NCBI GenBank assembly: GCA_932182025.1
Contig: CAKNXK010000027.1
Span: 1 to 64,000, forward strand
Direction: 5' to 3'
Length of the DNA stretch: 64,000 nt
DNA from: an uncultured Candidatus Melainabacteria bacterium
Lineage (GTDB): Bacteria; Cyanobacteriota; Vampirovibrionia; Gastranaerophilales; Gastranaerophilaceae
The notes below the pieces were generated by a model, which saw only the letters and a list, made by a program, of their open reading frames with translations, had not been told where the DNA came from and did no database searches. The position numbers and the translations under genes were made by a program. This document shows positions 42,289 to 50,248 of this stretch, one piece after another (position 1 is the stretch's first letter; the number at the start of each line of letters is the position of its first letter).

Positions 42289-42957
42289 AATTTGAAACAT
42301 TGTTTTATCAAATTCATAAAAGTCTTTAATTATACTTTCTACCCCATCAATTTGTTGATAAAACTCAACAGGCTCTAATGAAGCTATCGCAATAATTTTG
42401 TCAATACCCGCACCTTTTGCGGAATTTATTCCTGCAATCGCGTCTTCAACAACAACACAATTTTTTGGTTCTAAGCCTATTTTATGAGCCGCAATCATAA
42501 AAATATCAGGCGCCGGTTTTCCCGGAATAGTTCCATCAGAATAAACAATCTTATCCAAATCAAACCAGTTTTCAAGATGAAATTCTTTTATATAGAATTC
42601 AACATTATCCCATTCTGACATTGTAGCAATCGTTCTAGGGATGTTATTTGCTTTTAAAAAATCTAAAAACTCAACTGCCCCGGGAGCAAGTTTAAAGTTT
42701 TCGGGGTCTAAAAGACAGCGTTTTCTATAAAGTGATTCTTTTTCATACGCGTATTTTGTCACCATTTCCTTGGTCGGCTTTTTCCCGATTGCGTATTCAA
42801 TAATATCCTCGTTTGTATGCCCGAACATCTTATCGCGCATCTCTTCATCGGTAAACTCAGTACCTCTTAAAATCTTGGAAAACTCTCTCCACGCATCATA
42901 ATGGAGTTGAGAATCCCAATATAAAGTTCCGTTAAAATCAAAAATTATTCCTTGCAT
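42274..42957 (-). CDS. HAD-superfamily phosphatase, beta-phosphoglucomutase-like
   Basis: This 227-residue protein has HAD motif 1 FDFNGTLYWDS (note DFNGT in place of DxDGT), motif 2 at IATMSE, the Lys in GTIPGKPAPDIF and motif 3 VVVEDAIAGINSAKGAG. It should act on a sugar or nucleotide phosphate. The start at 42957 is decided by the promoter TTGAGA-17-TATGAT whose -10 (42964-42969) lies 6 nt before this ATG; the ATG at 42975 falls within the promoter. The substrate is unknown. Confidence 0.85.
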   Translation of the reverse strand: MQGIIFDFNGTLYWDSQLHYDAWREFSKILRGTEFTDEEMRDKMFGHTNEDIIEYAIGKKPTKEMVTKYAYEKESLYRKRCLLDPENFKLAPGAVEFLDFLKANNIPRTIATMSEWDNVEFYIKEFHLENWFDLDKIVYSDGTIPGKPAPDIFMIAAHKIGLEPKNCVVVEDAIAGINSAKGAGIDKIIAIASLEPVEFYQQIDGVESIIKDFYEFDKTMFQIKSEV

Positions 42958-43026
42958 AAAATAATCATACCCCATTGATAGGATTTTCTCAATATGGTAA
43001 AATATAGTATATAAGAGGGCTTGGAA

Positions 43027-43668
43027 ATGAAATTTAATTTAAACCTTGAAAACATCAAATACATAAAGATTTTATACAAAGATTTAGCAGGTAACCCTTG
43101 CACTGCAAAAGCTGCAATGAAATCGGTTAACGAAAGAGAAATTATTGCCTGTGCAAAATTTGAAGATGGATTAAGAATAGAAACTCCTCAAGAAGTTACT
43201 TTAAGCATTGTTTGCAACGATGGTTTATATAGAACCAAAACCAAACTTAAATCAATTGATAATGCAGAACCTTATATTTTCTTTGCTTTAGAAACACCTC
43301 AAGGCTTAGAATATCAACAAAACAGAGAATATTTTCGCGTTCCTGCAAAATATAGCTGCATTTATACAATTACAACAGAAGATAAAATAAAAGAGTTTAC
43401 AACACATACACTAGATATTTCTGCAAATGGTGTAAGCATTTTTATGCCTGTTCATGAGATTTCAAATGAAGAAGCAGAAATAGAAATCGCGTTTGGCGAT
43501 ATTAAAATTTCTGCAAGAATTAAATACATAAGAAGTGAGAAATTTGAAGAAGGTTATAAGCTTTCATTTACTTATTCTGCGATTTCAAATTTAGACAGAG
43601 ATTTTATTTCTCAAATTTGCATAAAAAAACAACTTGAACAAAGAAGAAATTTTAATTCTGCAATCTAA
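43027..43668 (+). CDS. PilZ-domain cyclic di-GMP-binding protein, YcgR-like
   Basis: The C-terminal PilZ domain (about 100-205) has both binding motifs, REYFRVPAK (R-x-x-x-R) and DISANGVSIF (D-x-S-x-x-G). The N-terminal 95 residues form a beta-rich domain in the position of the YcgR/PilZN domain. Such proteins slow flagellar rotation or control secretion when cyclic di-GMP is high. AGAGGG precedes ATG 43027. With FlaG/FliS and PilB-like genes nearby, a motility role is likely but inferred. Confidence 0.85.
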   Translation: MKFNLNLENIKYIKILYKDLAGNPCTAKAAMKSVNEREIIACAKFEDGLRIETPQEVTLSIVCNDGLYRTKTKLKSIDNAEPYIFFALETPQGLEYQQNREYFRVPAKYSCIYTITTEDKIKEFTTHTLDISANGVSIFMPVHEISNEEAEIEIAFGDIKISARIKYIRSEKFEEGYKLSFTYSAISNLDRDFISQICIKKQLEQRRNFNSAI

Positions 43669-43912
43669 ACCAGTTTACAAATTGATTAAAAAGGGTATCC
43701 TTCGGGATATCTTTTTCGCTAATTTCTGATTCAAAAACAATCTCATTATTTTCTTTTTCTTCTTTGTACTCAAACATATCTTCATCAGGCTGGTCCTTGC
43801 GTTTTTTCCCTTGTTTCATATACATGCCGCCACCGCCCATGCCGCCGCCATCCTTGTATGCTGCCTGAGTTTTAAACTGGTTGATATTGTTATTGCCGAA
43901 ATCAAAAGACAT
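43652..43912 (-). CDS. Small hypothetical protein with glycine-methionine patch
   Basis: This 86-residue protein begins MSFDFGNNNINQFKTQ, has a GGGMGGGGMYMKQGKKRK stretch and an acidic middle, and ends hydrophobic/aromatic (LFNQFVNWFRLQN). CCGGAGA precedes the ATG. It overlaps the end of the convergent PilZ gene by 17 nt. I do not recognise it. Confidence 0.55.
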   Translation of the reverse strand: MSFDFGNNNINQFKTQAAYKDGGGMGGGGMYMKQGKKRKDQPDEDMFEYKEEKENNEIVFESEISEKDIPKDTLFNQFVNWFRLQN

Positions 43913-44141
43913 ATTTTGTCTCCGGATTTGTAAATTGCTTGGGATTAATACTTACACCCTCATGATAACTTATTTTTTTAAAAATACAAGCCATGTGCCT
44001 GATAATAAATAGCATTTAGTTTAAAACACAAATGTCAATACTAATTTACTTATTTTGGGGGTAAAGATTTGTAAATTCTAATTTTTCCAAATAGGCATGG
44101 GAAGCATGGTCAATTGTAAATATTTTTACGAAATTGTTTAC
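43913..44141. other. AT-rich intergenic region
   Basis: I see no reading frame with a ribosome binding site here. GATTTGTAAATT occurs twice (near 43925 and 44066). The stretch leads to the promoter of the orphan transcript at 44142. Confidence 0.3.
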
Positions 44142-44354
44142 TTGATAAAAAAGATGGAAAGATTATGATATATACATAACCTGAAAGGAGTGATGGCTAC
44201 TAGACTTGGGGAGAGTCACAAATCAATAAAAGATAGAAAAATTATCACAAATTTTTAGTAAAATTATTACTTAGTTTTAAAAGTTTAACAAATTTTTGGG
44301 TAGGAGATTTTGGGTTAAAAAAAGACTTGTCTTTGGCAAGTCTTTCCTTTTTTT
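44142..44354 (+). ncRNA. Orphan short transcription unit
   Basis: TTGATA (44142-44147), 16 nt and TATGAT (44164-44169) predict a start near 44176. AAAGACTTG (44321-44329) and CAAGTCTTT (44337-44345) with seven Ts form a strong terminator, giving an RNA of about 180 nt. It could be a regulatory RNA or a mRNA for the 21-residue frame at 44193. Confidence 0.5.
44193..44258 (+). CDS. Possible 21-residue peptide in the orphan transcript
   Basis: MATRLGESHKSIKDRKIITN then F, a basic, non-hydrophobic peptide. GAAAGGAG lies 3-9 nt before the ATG, a strong site. It differs in character from the four hydrophobic peptides. Without homologues translation is uncertain. Confidence 0.35.
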   Translation: MATRLGESHKSIKDRKIITNF

Positions 44355-44394
44355 ATATGAGGAAAATTTAAGAATTTTCTTGTATTATGATTTT

Positions 44395-45864
44395 ATGCCT
44401 ACTGTAAACGAAATTATTAATATAGGATTTAAAAACCATCAGGACGGACATCTTGATGATGCCGAAAACGCTTACAATGAAGCACTTAAACTTGATTGTG
44501 AAAATGCTGAAGTCTACAACTTAATGGGTGTGCTTAAACTCCAGCAGGGTGAAGTAGAAACCGCTGTAGAATGGGTTGAAAAAGCTATTAAAATAAATCC
44601 TTGTGAATATTTTTACGAAACCTTGTTTCAGGCATGCATAAGAAATGAACAATACCAAAAAATCGCTGATTGTGAAAAAATTGTTCTTAAAAATTATCCG
44701 AAAAGTTTTTCTTTAATGTTTAATCTTGCACTGGCTTTTAAAAATCTAAAGAAAAACTTAAAATCAATTGAGTTTTATGATAGAGCACTAAAAATTAATC
44801 CCGCTTCTTATCAGGCATGGTTTAATTTAGCGCATGTCTACAGCGTTGAAGCCCAATGCAAAAATGCAGTTTCTGCTCTAAAAATTTGTAAAAAATTAAG
44901 ACCCGATGATAGAGATACTGATTATTTTCTTTCAATCGCTCTAATGAGAGCAAAAGATTATAACAAAGGGTTAAAACTTTTTGAGACCCGTCTTTGCAGA
45001 GAAACAGCAATCGCGCTTCAAAACAAAACATATCCAAACCTTGCTGCTCGCGAAAAATTATGGCAAGGTGAAAACATCAAAGATAAAACAATTTTTGTAT
45101 ACTACGAAGCAGGTTATGGTGATGTTATTATGTTTGCGCGCTATTTACCACTGCTTAAAAAACGCTGTAAAAAAATTATTTTTTATCCTCAAAAACCGCT
45201 TATTCCATTGTTTGAAGAAAGCGGGCTCGGAGTTGATGAACTGATTGAAGGTTTTATTCCTGAAAGAGACTTAGACTTTGATGTGCATGCCCCTCTATTG
45301 AGTCTCCCATATCTTTTGGGATTGAAAGATAATGAAGTTTTTGAAGCTTCCGAAGGATACTTAAAAGCTAGTGAAAAGTTGACTCAAGAGTACAAAGAGA
45401 AATATTTTAATAATGACCAATTAAAAATCGGTATAAAATGGCAGGGAAACACTTACTACGATACAGATAGAGTAATCCCAACGGAAGCTTTTATTCCGCT
45501 TCTTGAAGTTGAAGGAACAAAATTCTATTCATTCCAAACCTTTGAAGGTTCAGAAGAACTCAAAAAACTTGAAAAATATGATATTACGGATATCGGCGCT
45601 GAATTAATCGATTTTGGTCAAACCGCAGCTGCGTTAGAAAATCTTGATTTGGTTATCTGTAACGACACTTCACTTGCACATCTTGCAGGTGCAATGGGAA
45701 AACCTTGCATTGTGCTTCTTCCATACGAAGTTAACTGGAGATGGCACGAAGATTTATCCAAATGCGACTGGTATGATAGCGTAAAACTATTCCGCCAGAA
45801 AAAAGCAGGCGACTGGTCAAGTGTGTTTGAAGAAGTTAAGAATATATTAAATACAAGTTTATAA
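44395..45864 (+). CDS. TPR protein with a GT-B-type glycosyltransferase domain
   Basis: This 489-residue protein has four or five TPR repeats (about 1-190, for example AEVYNLMGVLKLQQGEVETA) and a C-terminal glycosyltransferase-like domain (about 220-489) ending in LDLVICNDTSLAHLAGAMGK, the nucleotide-sugar region of heptosyltransferase (GT9) and OGT-like enzymes. It may glycosylate a surface glycan or protein such as flagellin. A TATTAT (44383-44388) ends 6 nt before ATG 44395 and no Shine-Dalgarno is present, so it is predicted leaderless; the upstream in-frame ATG lies within the preceding transcript. Confidence 0.8.
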   Translation: MPTVNEIINIGFKNHQDGHLDDAENAYNEALKLDCENAEVYNLMGVLKLQQGEVETAVEWVEKAIKINPCEYFYETLFQACIRNEQYQKIADCEKIVLKNYPKSFSLMFNLALAFKNLKKNLKSIEFYDRALKINPASYQAWFNLAHVYSVEAQCKNAVSALKICKKLRPDDRDTDYFLSIALMRAKDYNKGLKLFETRLCRETAIALQNKTYPNLAAREKLWQGENIKDKTIFVYYEAGYGDVIMFARYLPLLKKRCKKIIFYPQKPLIPLFEESGLGVDELIEGFIPERDLDFDVHAPLLSLPYLLGLKDNEVFEASEGYLKASEKLTQEYKEKYFNNDQLKIGIKWQGNTYYDTDRVIPTEAFIPLLEVEGTKFYSFQTFEGSEELKKLEKYDITDIGAELIDFGQTAAALENLDLVICNDTSLAHLAGAMGKPCIVLLPYEVNWRWHEDLSKCDWYDSVKLFRQKKAGDWSSVFEEVKNILNTSL

Positions 45865-45926
45865 AAGAGTAACTTGCAGAATGTTTAGATATGCAAGTGC
45901 AAACAATTTCTTGTTGCTTTAAAAAA

Positions 45927-45935
45927 TTAATTCAT
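45927..45935 (-). pseudogene. Two-codon frame behind an intact ribosome binding site
   Basis: On the minus strand AGGAGTG is followed by ATGAATTAA, a start, one codon and a stop. It lies divergent from the HTH gene at 46052, where the related HTH genes at 6827 and 33365 have a small helical protein. It may be the remnant of such a gene, or chance. Confidence 0.25.
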
Positions 45936-46051
45936 ACTTACACTCCTATATAGTTTACATTTCCACACTCTATCGACACATTAATTGTATCTTAGTTTGA
46001 TAATAATTCATTGAAAAATTTTTGTCAATAATAATCTATAATAAAGCAAGT

Positions 46052-46264
46052 ATGGACGTTAGAAGCGAATTAAAAAGTATTATAGCCAAAAAAGCAAGCA
46101 CTTTAAAAAAAGTGTGTGAAGATATTGAGCGCAAAAAGAATTATAAAATTTTACCTAACAATATTACAAACAAACTAAGAAGAAAAACAATAAAATTCGA
46201 AGAGGTGCAAGAAATCCTTGAGATTTTAGGTTATCATATAGAATTTGTTGAAAATATTGACTAA
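46052..46264 (+). CDS. Small Cro/CI-like helix-turn-helix protein
   Basis: This 70-residue protein (MDVRSELKSIIAKKASTLKK...) is the third paralogue of the HTH proteins at 6827 and 33365: NNITNKLRRKTIKFEEVQEI aligns with their recognition region and it ends ILGYHIEFVENID. A TTTTTGTCAATA block and TATAAT (46037-46042) lie upstream; the ATG is 9 nt after the -10, so the leader would be very short. No peptide cassette is evident nearby. A short hairpin AACCCA/TGGGTT follows the stop. Confidence 0.7.
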   Translation: MDVRSELKSIIAKKASTLKKVCEDIERKKNYKILPNNITNKLRRKTIKFEEVQEILEILGYHIEFVENID

Positions 46265-46303
46265 CAAAGAAACCCATTTACAGTTGGGTTCAAATTAAGA
46301 ATT

Positions 46304-46333
46304 AAAAAAAAGCGGAGTTGAACTCCGCTTTTT
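46304..46333. terminator. Bidirectional terminator
   Basis: AAAAGCGGAGTT pairs with AACTCCGCTTTT between the HTH gene and the convergent gatB. Confidence 0.8.
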
Positions 46334-46339
46334 ATTTTT

Positions 46340-47785
46340 TTATCCTAAACATTCTCTAACTAATTCATTAACTGTCTTCGGATTAGCTCTTCCTTTTGTT
46401 TCTTTCATAACCTGACCAACGAAGAACCCAAGAAGATTAGTTTTACCATTCTTATATGATTCAACTTCAGCAGGATGAGCATCAACGATTTTTTGAACAA
46501 TTTCTTTGATTGCTCCTGTATCAGAAATCTGGCTCAAACCTTTCTTTTCAACAATTGCAGAAGCTTTTTCACCATTTGTAATCATATCTTCTACAAGGAT
46601 TTGTTTACCGATGTTGTTTGAAATTGTTCCTTTTTCAATTAATGTAATCAATTCAGCAAGATTTTCTGCTGTTAATTTTGTTTCATTAATTTCAAGTTTT
46701 GTTTCTTTTAAGTATGCTGCAATTTCGCCCATAATGAAGTTTACGGCAGTCTTAGGATTAGCACCTAAACTCAAAACTTCATCAAAGAACAATGCTAAAG
46801 GCATTTGTTCAACAATAACAGATGCATCATATTCGCTTAAGCCTAAAGACATATATCTTTCGCGTTTAGCTTGAGGAAGTTCAGGCATTTTTGCTCTGAT
46901 TTCTTCAACCCATTCGCGTGAAATTTCTAAAGGCATCAAATCAGGTTCAGGGAAGTATCTGTAATCATGAGCGTCTTCCTTACCTCTCATAGAGCGGGTT
47001 TCTCTTAAGTTGTCATCCCACAAACGAGTTTCCTGAACAACTTTACCGCCTTCTTCAACGATTTCAATTTGACGGTCGATTTCGTATTCAATTGCTCTTT
47101 GAAGAGCTGAGAAGCTGTTTACGTTCTTAATTTCAGCTCTTGTTCCAAATTCTTTTGAACCTTTTGGCATAATAGAAATGTTTGCGTCACATCTCATTGA
47201 ACCTTCTTCAAGGTTACCATCACAAACACCAAGGTATCTTACGATATTACGAAGTTCTTCCATATAGTTACGAGCTTCTTCAGAAGAGCGCATATCCGGT
47301 TCTGATACGATTTCAAGAAGCGGTGTTCCTGCTCTATTTAAGTCAACAAGAGAATAAGTAGAACCATTAATACCAGCTGCACCTGCGTGAACAAGTTTAC
47401 CTGCATCTTCTTCTAAGTGAGCACGTGTAATACCAATTCTTTTTCCTTTAACATCAATATGACCGTTCAAGCAAATCGGTTCGTCATATTGTGAAATCTG
47501 ATATCCTTTTGGAAGATCAGGATAGAAATACTGTTTTCTGTCAAATTTACATCTTGCAGGGATTTCACAATTAAGTGCAAGCCCTAAAAGAATACCCATA
47601 TTAACACATTCTTTATTCAAAACAGGCAAAACCCCGGGCATACCCAATGTAATAGGGCTGATTTGCGTATTTTGTTCGTTACCAAATTCGGTTGAATCAG
47701 GTGCAAAAATCTTTGATTTAGTCTTCAATTGAGCGTGAACCTCAAGACCAATAACTACTTCATATTTTTCTCTTAAATCTTCCAT
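46340..47785 (-). CDS. gatB: Asp-tRNA(Asn)/Glu-tRNA(Gln) amidotransferase subunit B
   Basis: This 481-residue protein starts MEDLREKYEVVIGLEVHAQL and has the catalytic-site segments PGVLPVLNK, RKQYFYPDLPKGYQISQYD, LVDLNRAGTPLLEIVSEPDM and DYRYFPEPDL, with a C-terminal YqeY-like helical tail. GatB supplies ATP-dependent transamidation within GatCAB. gatA and gatC are not adjacent. The ATG at 47785 follows CGAGG; upstream in-frame starts run into a terminator hairpin. Confidence 0.96.
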   Translation of the reverse strand: MEDLREKYEVVIGLEVHAQLKTKSKIFAPDSTEFGNEQNTQISPITLGMPGVLPVLNKECVNMGILLGLALNCEIPARCKFDRKQYFYPDLPKGYQISQYDEPICLNGHIDVKGKRIGITRAHLEEDAGKLVHAGAAGINGSTYSLVDLNRAGTPLLEIVSEPDMRSSEEARNYMEELRNIVRYLGVCDGNLEEGSMRCDANISIMPKGSKEFGTRAEIKNVNSFSALQRAIEYEIDRQIEIVEEGGKVVQETRLWDDNLRETRSMRGKEDAHDYRYFPEPDLMPLEISREWVEEIRAKMPELPQAKRERYMSLGLSEYDASVIVEQMPLALFFDEVLSLGANPKTAVNFIMGEIAAYLKETKLEINETKLTAENLAELITLIEKGTISNNIGKQILVEDMITNGEKASAIVEKKGLSQISDTGAIKEIVQKIVDAHPAEVESYKNGKTNLLGFFVGQVMKETKGRANPKTVNELVRECLG

Positions 47786-47842
47786 GTCTAAACCTCGTTT
47801 AATTATTTTCTTTAATTTTAGCATAAACAAGGAATATAACAT

Positions 47843-47875
47843 ACTAAAACCCGTCGAAATTAAACTTTCGACGGG
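47843..47875 (-). terminator. Terminator of the 51-residue gene
   Basis: CCCGTCGAAA (47850-47859) pairs with TTTCGACGGG (47866-47875); on the minus strand it is followed by TTTTAGTAT. Confidence 0.65.
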
Positions 47876-47913
47876 CATATTTGGGTAAATGTTTTTTTTG
47901 AGTCTTTATCTTT

Positions 47914-48069
47914 CTAAACTGTTGTAAGCTCCCTTTCTTGGAAAAATTCCACTACTGTGTCCATTACATTATCGAAGAAAAAATCTAACTCGCCTGAAAT
48001 ACTCCTTTCTGCTGTCTCTAACTTTTCTGATGAGTTAAATCTTGATAACATTTCGTTTTCGATACGCAT
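47914..48069 (-). CDS. 51-residue acidic protein of unknown function
   Basis: The frame begins MRIENEMLSRFNSSEKLETA and ends DTVVEFFQERELTTV. AGGAAAGG precedes the ATG by 7 nt and a terminator follows, so it looks like an independent gene. It is predicted helical and acidic, without a signal peptide or known domain. Confidence 0.55.
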   Translation of the reverse strand: MRIENEMLSRFNSSEKLETAERSISGELDFFFDNVMDTVVEFFQERELTTV

Positions 48070-48217
48070 ATTTAATCCTTTCCTAATGTATATTTTCTGA
48101 GTCTTGATTTCTGCTTACATATTCTTTATCGGCATTTTTTTGAAAAACTTTAGGGTTAATTTGTTTTTCGTTACAATAATTTACATAATGATTTTTATTC
48201 AAAAGTCAAGATTGGGG

Positions 48218-48223
48218 TATAAT
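48218..48223 (+). promoter_or_regulatory. -10 of the dCMP deaminase leader
   Basis: TATAAT, with a poor -35 about 17 nt upstream, predicts transcription from about 48230, which coincides with the first base of element E. Confidence 0.5.
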
Positions 48224-48229
48224 AAACTT

Positions 48230-48307
48230 GGTATCTGTTCCAAAGGAACACTTGGAGTGGATAAATAAGTTAGTAGTAATACGAAATGTGTTCCGCCAGA
48301 AGGTTGA
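48230..48307 (+). repeat. Covarying-stem element, copy E (dCMP deaminase leader)
   Basis: The core stem is GGAACAC (48245-48251) with GTGTTCC (48288-48294). CTTGGA follows the left arm, GTTAGTAGT and CGAAAT lie in the loop, and GCCAGAAGGTTGAAAA follows the right arm. This copy lacks the CGAACC block. TGTTCC just before the left arm can pair with GGAACA, an alternative to the main stem. GAAGG after the stem would be the ribosome binding site for ATG 48313. Confidence 0.7.
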
Positions 48308-48312
48308 AAAAT

Positions 48313-48762
48313 ATGGGTATCAAAAGTTGGAATGAATACTTTTTAGATTTAGCAAAAACCTGCTCTTCACGTTCAAATTGTTTAAGGGCACAAGTCGGCG
48401 CTGTTATTGTGGGACAGGATAAAAAGATTAAAGCAACAGGTTATAACGGTACTCCTTCCGGTGTTGAATCCTGTTATGAACGCGGAGAGTGTTTCAGAAT
48501 GAAAAACAATATCCCTTCAGGAACCTGCTACGAAACCTGTCGTTCAATCCATGCAGAGCAAAACGCAATTATCCAAGCAGGTCAAGACAGATGTACCGGC
48601 GCTTCTATGTATATTTACGGACACAATTTTATTTGCATTTTATGTAAACGCTTTATTGTACAATCAGGAATTGTTGATGTTTACCTTAAAAAAGATGACA
48701 ATTCAGAAGTTGTACATGTTTCTGTTGAAGATATTAAAAAAGAACTGGAAGAGACCAAATAA
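48313..48762 (+). CDS. comEB: dCMP deaminase (ComEB-type)
   Basis: This 149-residue protein is a cytidine/deoxycytidylate deaminase: ALL-type start GIKSWNEYFLDLAKTCSSRS, GAVIVG, SIHAEQNAI with the zinc His and catalytic Glu, and ICILCKRFIVQSGI where the usual PCxxC lacks the Pro. It turns dCMP into dUMP for dTMP synthesis. The extra Cys and His before HAE (CYERGECFRM, CYETC) are typical of the allosteric zinc site in the family. The ATG at 48313 is chosen; the in-frame ATG at 48286 lies in element E. Confidence 0.9.
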   Translation: MGIKSWNEYFLDLAKTCSSRSNCLRAQVGAVIVGQDKKIKATGYNGTPSGVESCYERGECFRMKNNIPSGTCYETCRSIHAEQNAIIQAGQDRCTGASMYIYGHNFICILCKRFIVQSGIVDVYLKKDDNSEVVHVSVEDIKKELEETK

Positions 48763-48795
48763 ACTCCAACCGTCCTTTATCTATGCACGTAGTGC

Positions 48796-49461
48796 CTAGC
48801 ACATAATTATCCATAAGAATTTGCGCATTAATCTTCCAAGATACACTGCAAGCAGAGAAAACATAATATCATAAACTATCTGAACCCCGCTTTGGGAAGC
48901 AATCCAGCTGGAAACAAGTTCCATTGGAGCATGCTGTAATACAGATACAAATAACAGGTACAAAACGCCAAGAATATGAATTGCAAGAACCCCAACCGTA
49001 ACCCATAAAAGTATTCTAAAAAAGTCTGTTTTAACCTTAAGAAGCGTGCCTACAAGAATTATTACAGGGATAAAAGCTAAAATATAGCCAAATCCGTATT
49101 CAAAAATATAGCTAATCCCGCCTCCGAGCGCGAAAATAGGGAAAAACATTCCAAGCACAATATATCCTAAGATAGATAATACCGCAAATTTTCTTCCTAA
49201 TAGTGCAATAATAAAGAATACTGTAGGAATTTGAGGAATATATCTATACGTCCTTATTAAATCATGCGCCGGCTCAAAGCCTTCCTGCAAAGACGAGAAC
49301 GCCTCCAACCAAACATTTGGATGAGTCAAAGTTACTTGAGTAAATGTTGCAACAACCAGAAATAATATACAAAGACAAGTCAAAACAAGAGTCCCGATAG
49401 TAACTTTTATCGGCTCACCTTTGTATTTAAAACTATTAAGTTGTTTTTCTACTCTTTTCAT
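48796..49461 (-). CDS. bioY: BioY-like biotin transporter component
   Basis: This 221-residue membrane protein has about six helices and the BioY pattern ALLGRKFAVLSILGYIVLGM followed by FPIFALGGGISYIFEYGFGY. BioY is the substrate-binding S component of an energy-coupling-factor transporter; the other ECF subunits are not in the window. Its start overlaps rimI by 4 nt. The N-terminal 25 residues are cytoplasmic and basic. Confidence 0.75.
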   Translation of the reverse strand: MKRVEKQLNSFKYKGEPIKVTIGTLVLTCLCILFLVVATFTQVTLTHPNVWLEAFSSLQEGFEPAHDLIRTYRYIPQIPTVFFIIALLGRKFAVLSILGYIVLGMFFPIFALGGGISYIFEYGFGYILAFIPVIILVGTLLKVKTDFFRILLWVTVGVLAIHILGVLYLLFVSVLQHAPMELVSSWIASQSGVQIVYDIMFSLLAVYLGRLMRKFLWIIMC

Positions 49462-49976
49462 CTTATCTCAATTAAACTTGCTAAGTTCTTAACATTCTCT
49501 GAGAACCTATCTTTAAATTTATCGTAAAAAATGTTTTCAGTCCACATTATTAAGGCATCTTCATTATTATTTTGATAATACCCTTTTCTCGTTCCAAGTG
49601 ATTCAAAACCGTACTTGGTATACAACGAAATTGCCGGAGCATTGGAGACTCGAACTTCTAAAGTAAGATACTTAATCCCTTCTTTATAACAATCCTCCAA
49701 AATCTTAACAATTATTGCTTCACCTATATGTTGTCTTAAATGAGATTTTTTAACAGCAATTGTTGTAATATGTCCTTCATCAATAATATGCCAAGTGCCT
49801 GCATAACCAACAAGCCCACCATCCGGAGTTTTTGCAACATAGTACTTTGCGAGATTGTTTGACATCTCATCATAAAAAGAAGACTTTGCCCAATGGTGTT
49901 CACCATAAGCTTCTTCTTCAATCTTTACAACATCTTCAATATCATCAGTTGTCATTTGAGAAATAACTATGGACAT
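49458..49976 (-). CDS. rimI: Ribosomal-protein-alanine acetyltransferase RimI-like
   Basis: This 172-residue GNAT enzyme has the RimI layout: MTTDDIEDVVKIEEEAY, the acetyl-CoA site VKKSHLRQHIGEAIIVKILE, TLEVRVSNAPAISLYTKYGF and GYYQNNNEDALIM. RimI acetylates the N-terminus of ribosomal protein S18. ATG 49976 overlaps the end of the HicB-like gene by 10 nt. Confidence 0.85.
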   Translation of the reverse strand: MSIVISQMTTDDIEDVVKIEEEAYGEHHWAKSSFYDEMSNNLAKYYVAKTPDGGLVGYAGTWHIIDEGHITTIAVKKSHLRQHIGEAIIVKILEDCYKEGIKYLTLEVRVSNAPAISLYTKYGFESLGTRKGYYQNNNEDALIMWTENIFYDKFKDRFSENVKNLASLIEIR

Positions 49977-50248
49977 ATGCTTTCCCAATCAATATCATCT
50001 TCGGTTTCTTCACCGGGTTCTACAATATGATCACCGTCTTCCAACATTAACATCAGCGAAAGACGTAATTGTTTTTTGTAATTCTCAAGTGCTTTTTCTC
50101 TGGTCTTAGCGCAGAACGCAAAACTTGGAATTTCTTTTATCTCAATATAATGATAAGGATTTCCATTGAAGTCCAAATCAGTCCCCTCAATCAGAGTCCA
50201 ATCAAGGTTCATATAATAATCTAAGTCTTTTTCCAACTCTTTACTCAT
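49967..50248 (-). CDS. HicB-like domain protein without HicA
   Basis: This 93-residue protein resembles the HicB N-terminal domain: MNLDWTLIEGTD, HYIEIKEIPSFAFCAKTREK, ALENYKKQLRLSLMLMLEDG and IVEPGEE. In HicAB, HicB blocks a small RNase, but there is no HicA frame next to it and no DNA-binding domain. It sits inside a housekeeping operon, overlapping both neighbours, so it is more likely domesticated than a toxin-antitoxin system. Confidence 0.65.
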   Translation of the reverse strand: MSKELEKDLDYYMNLDWTLIEGTDLDFNGNPYHYIEIKEIPSFAFCAKTREKALENYKKQLRLSLMLMLEDGDHIVEPGEETEDDIDWESICP

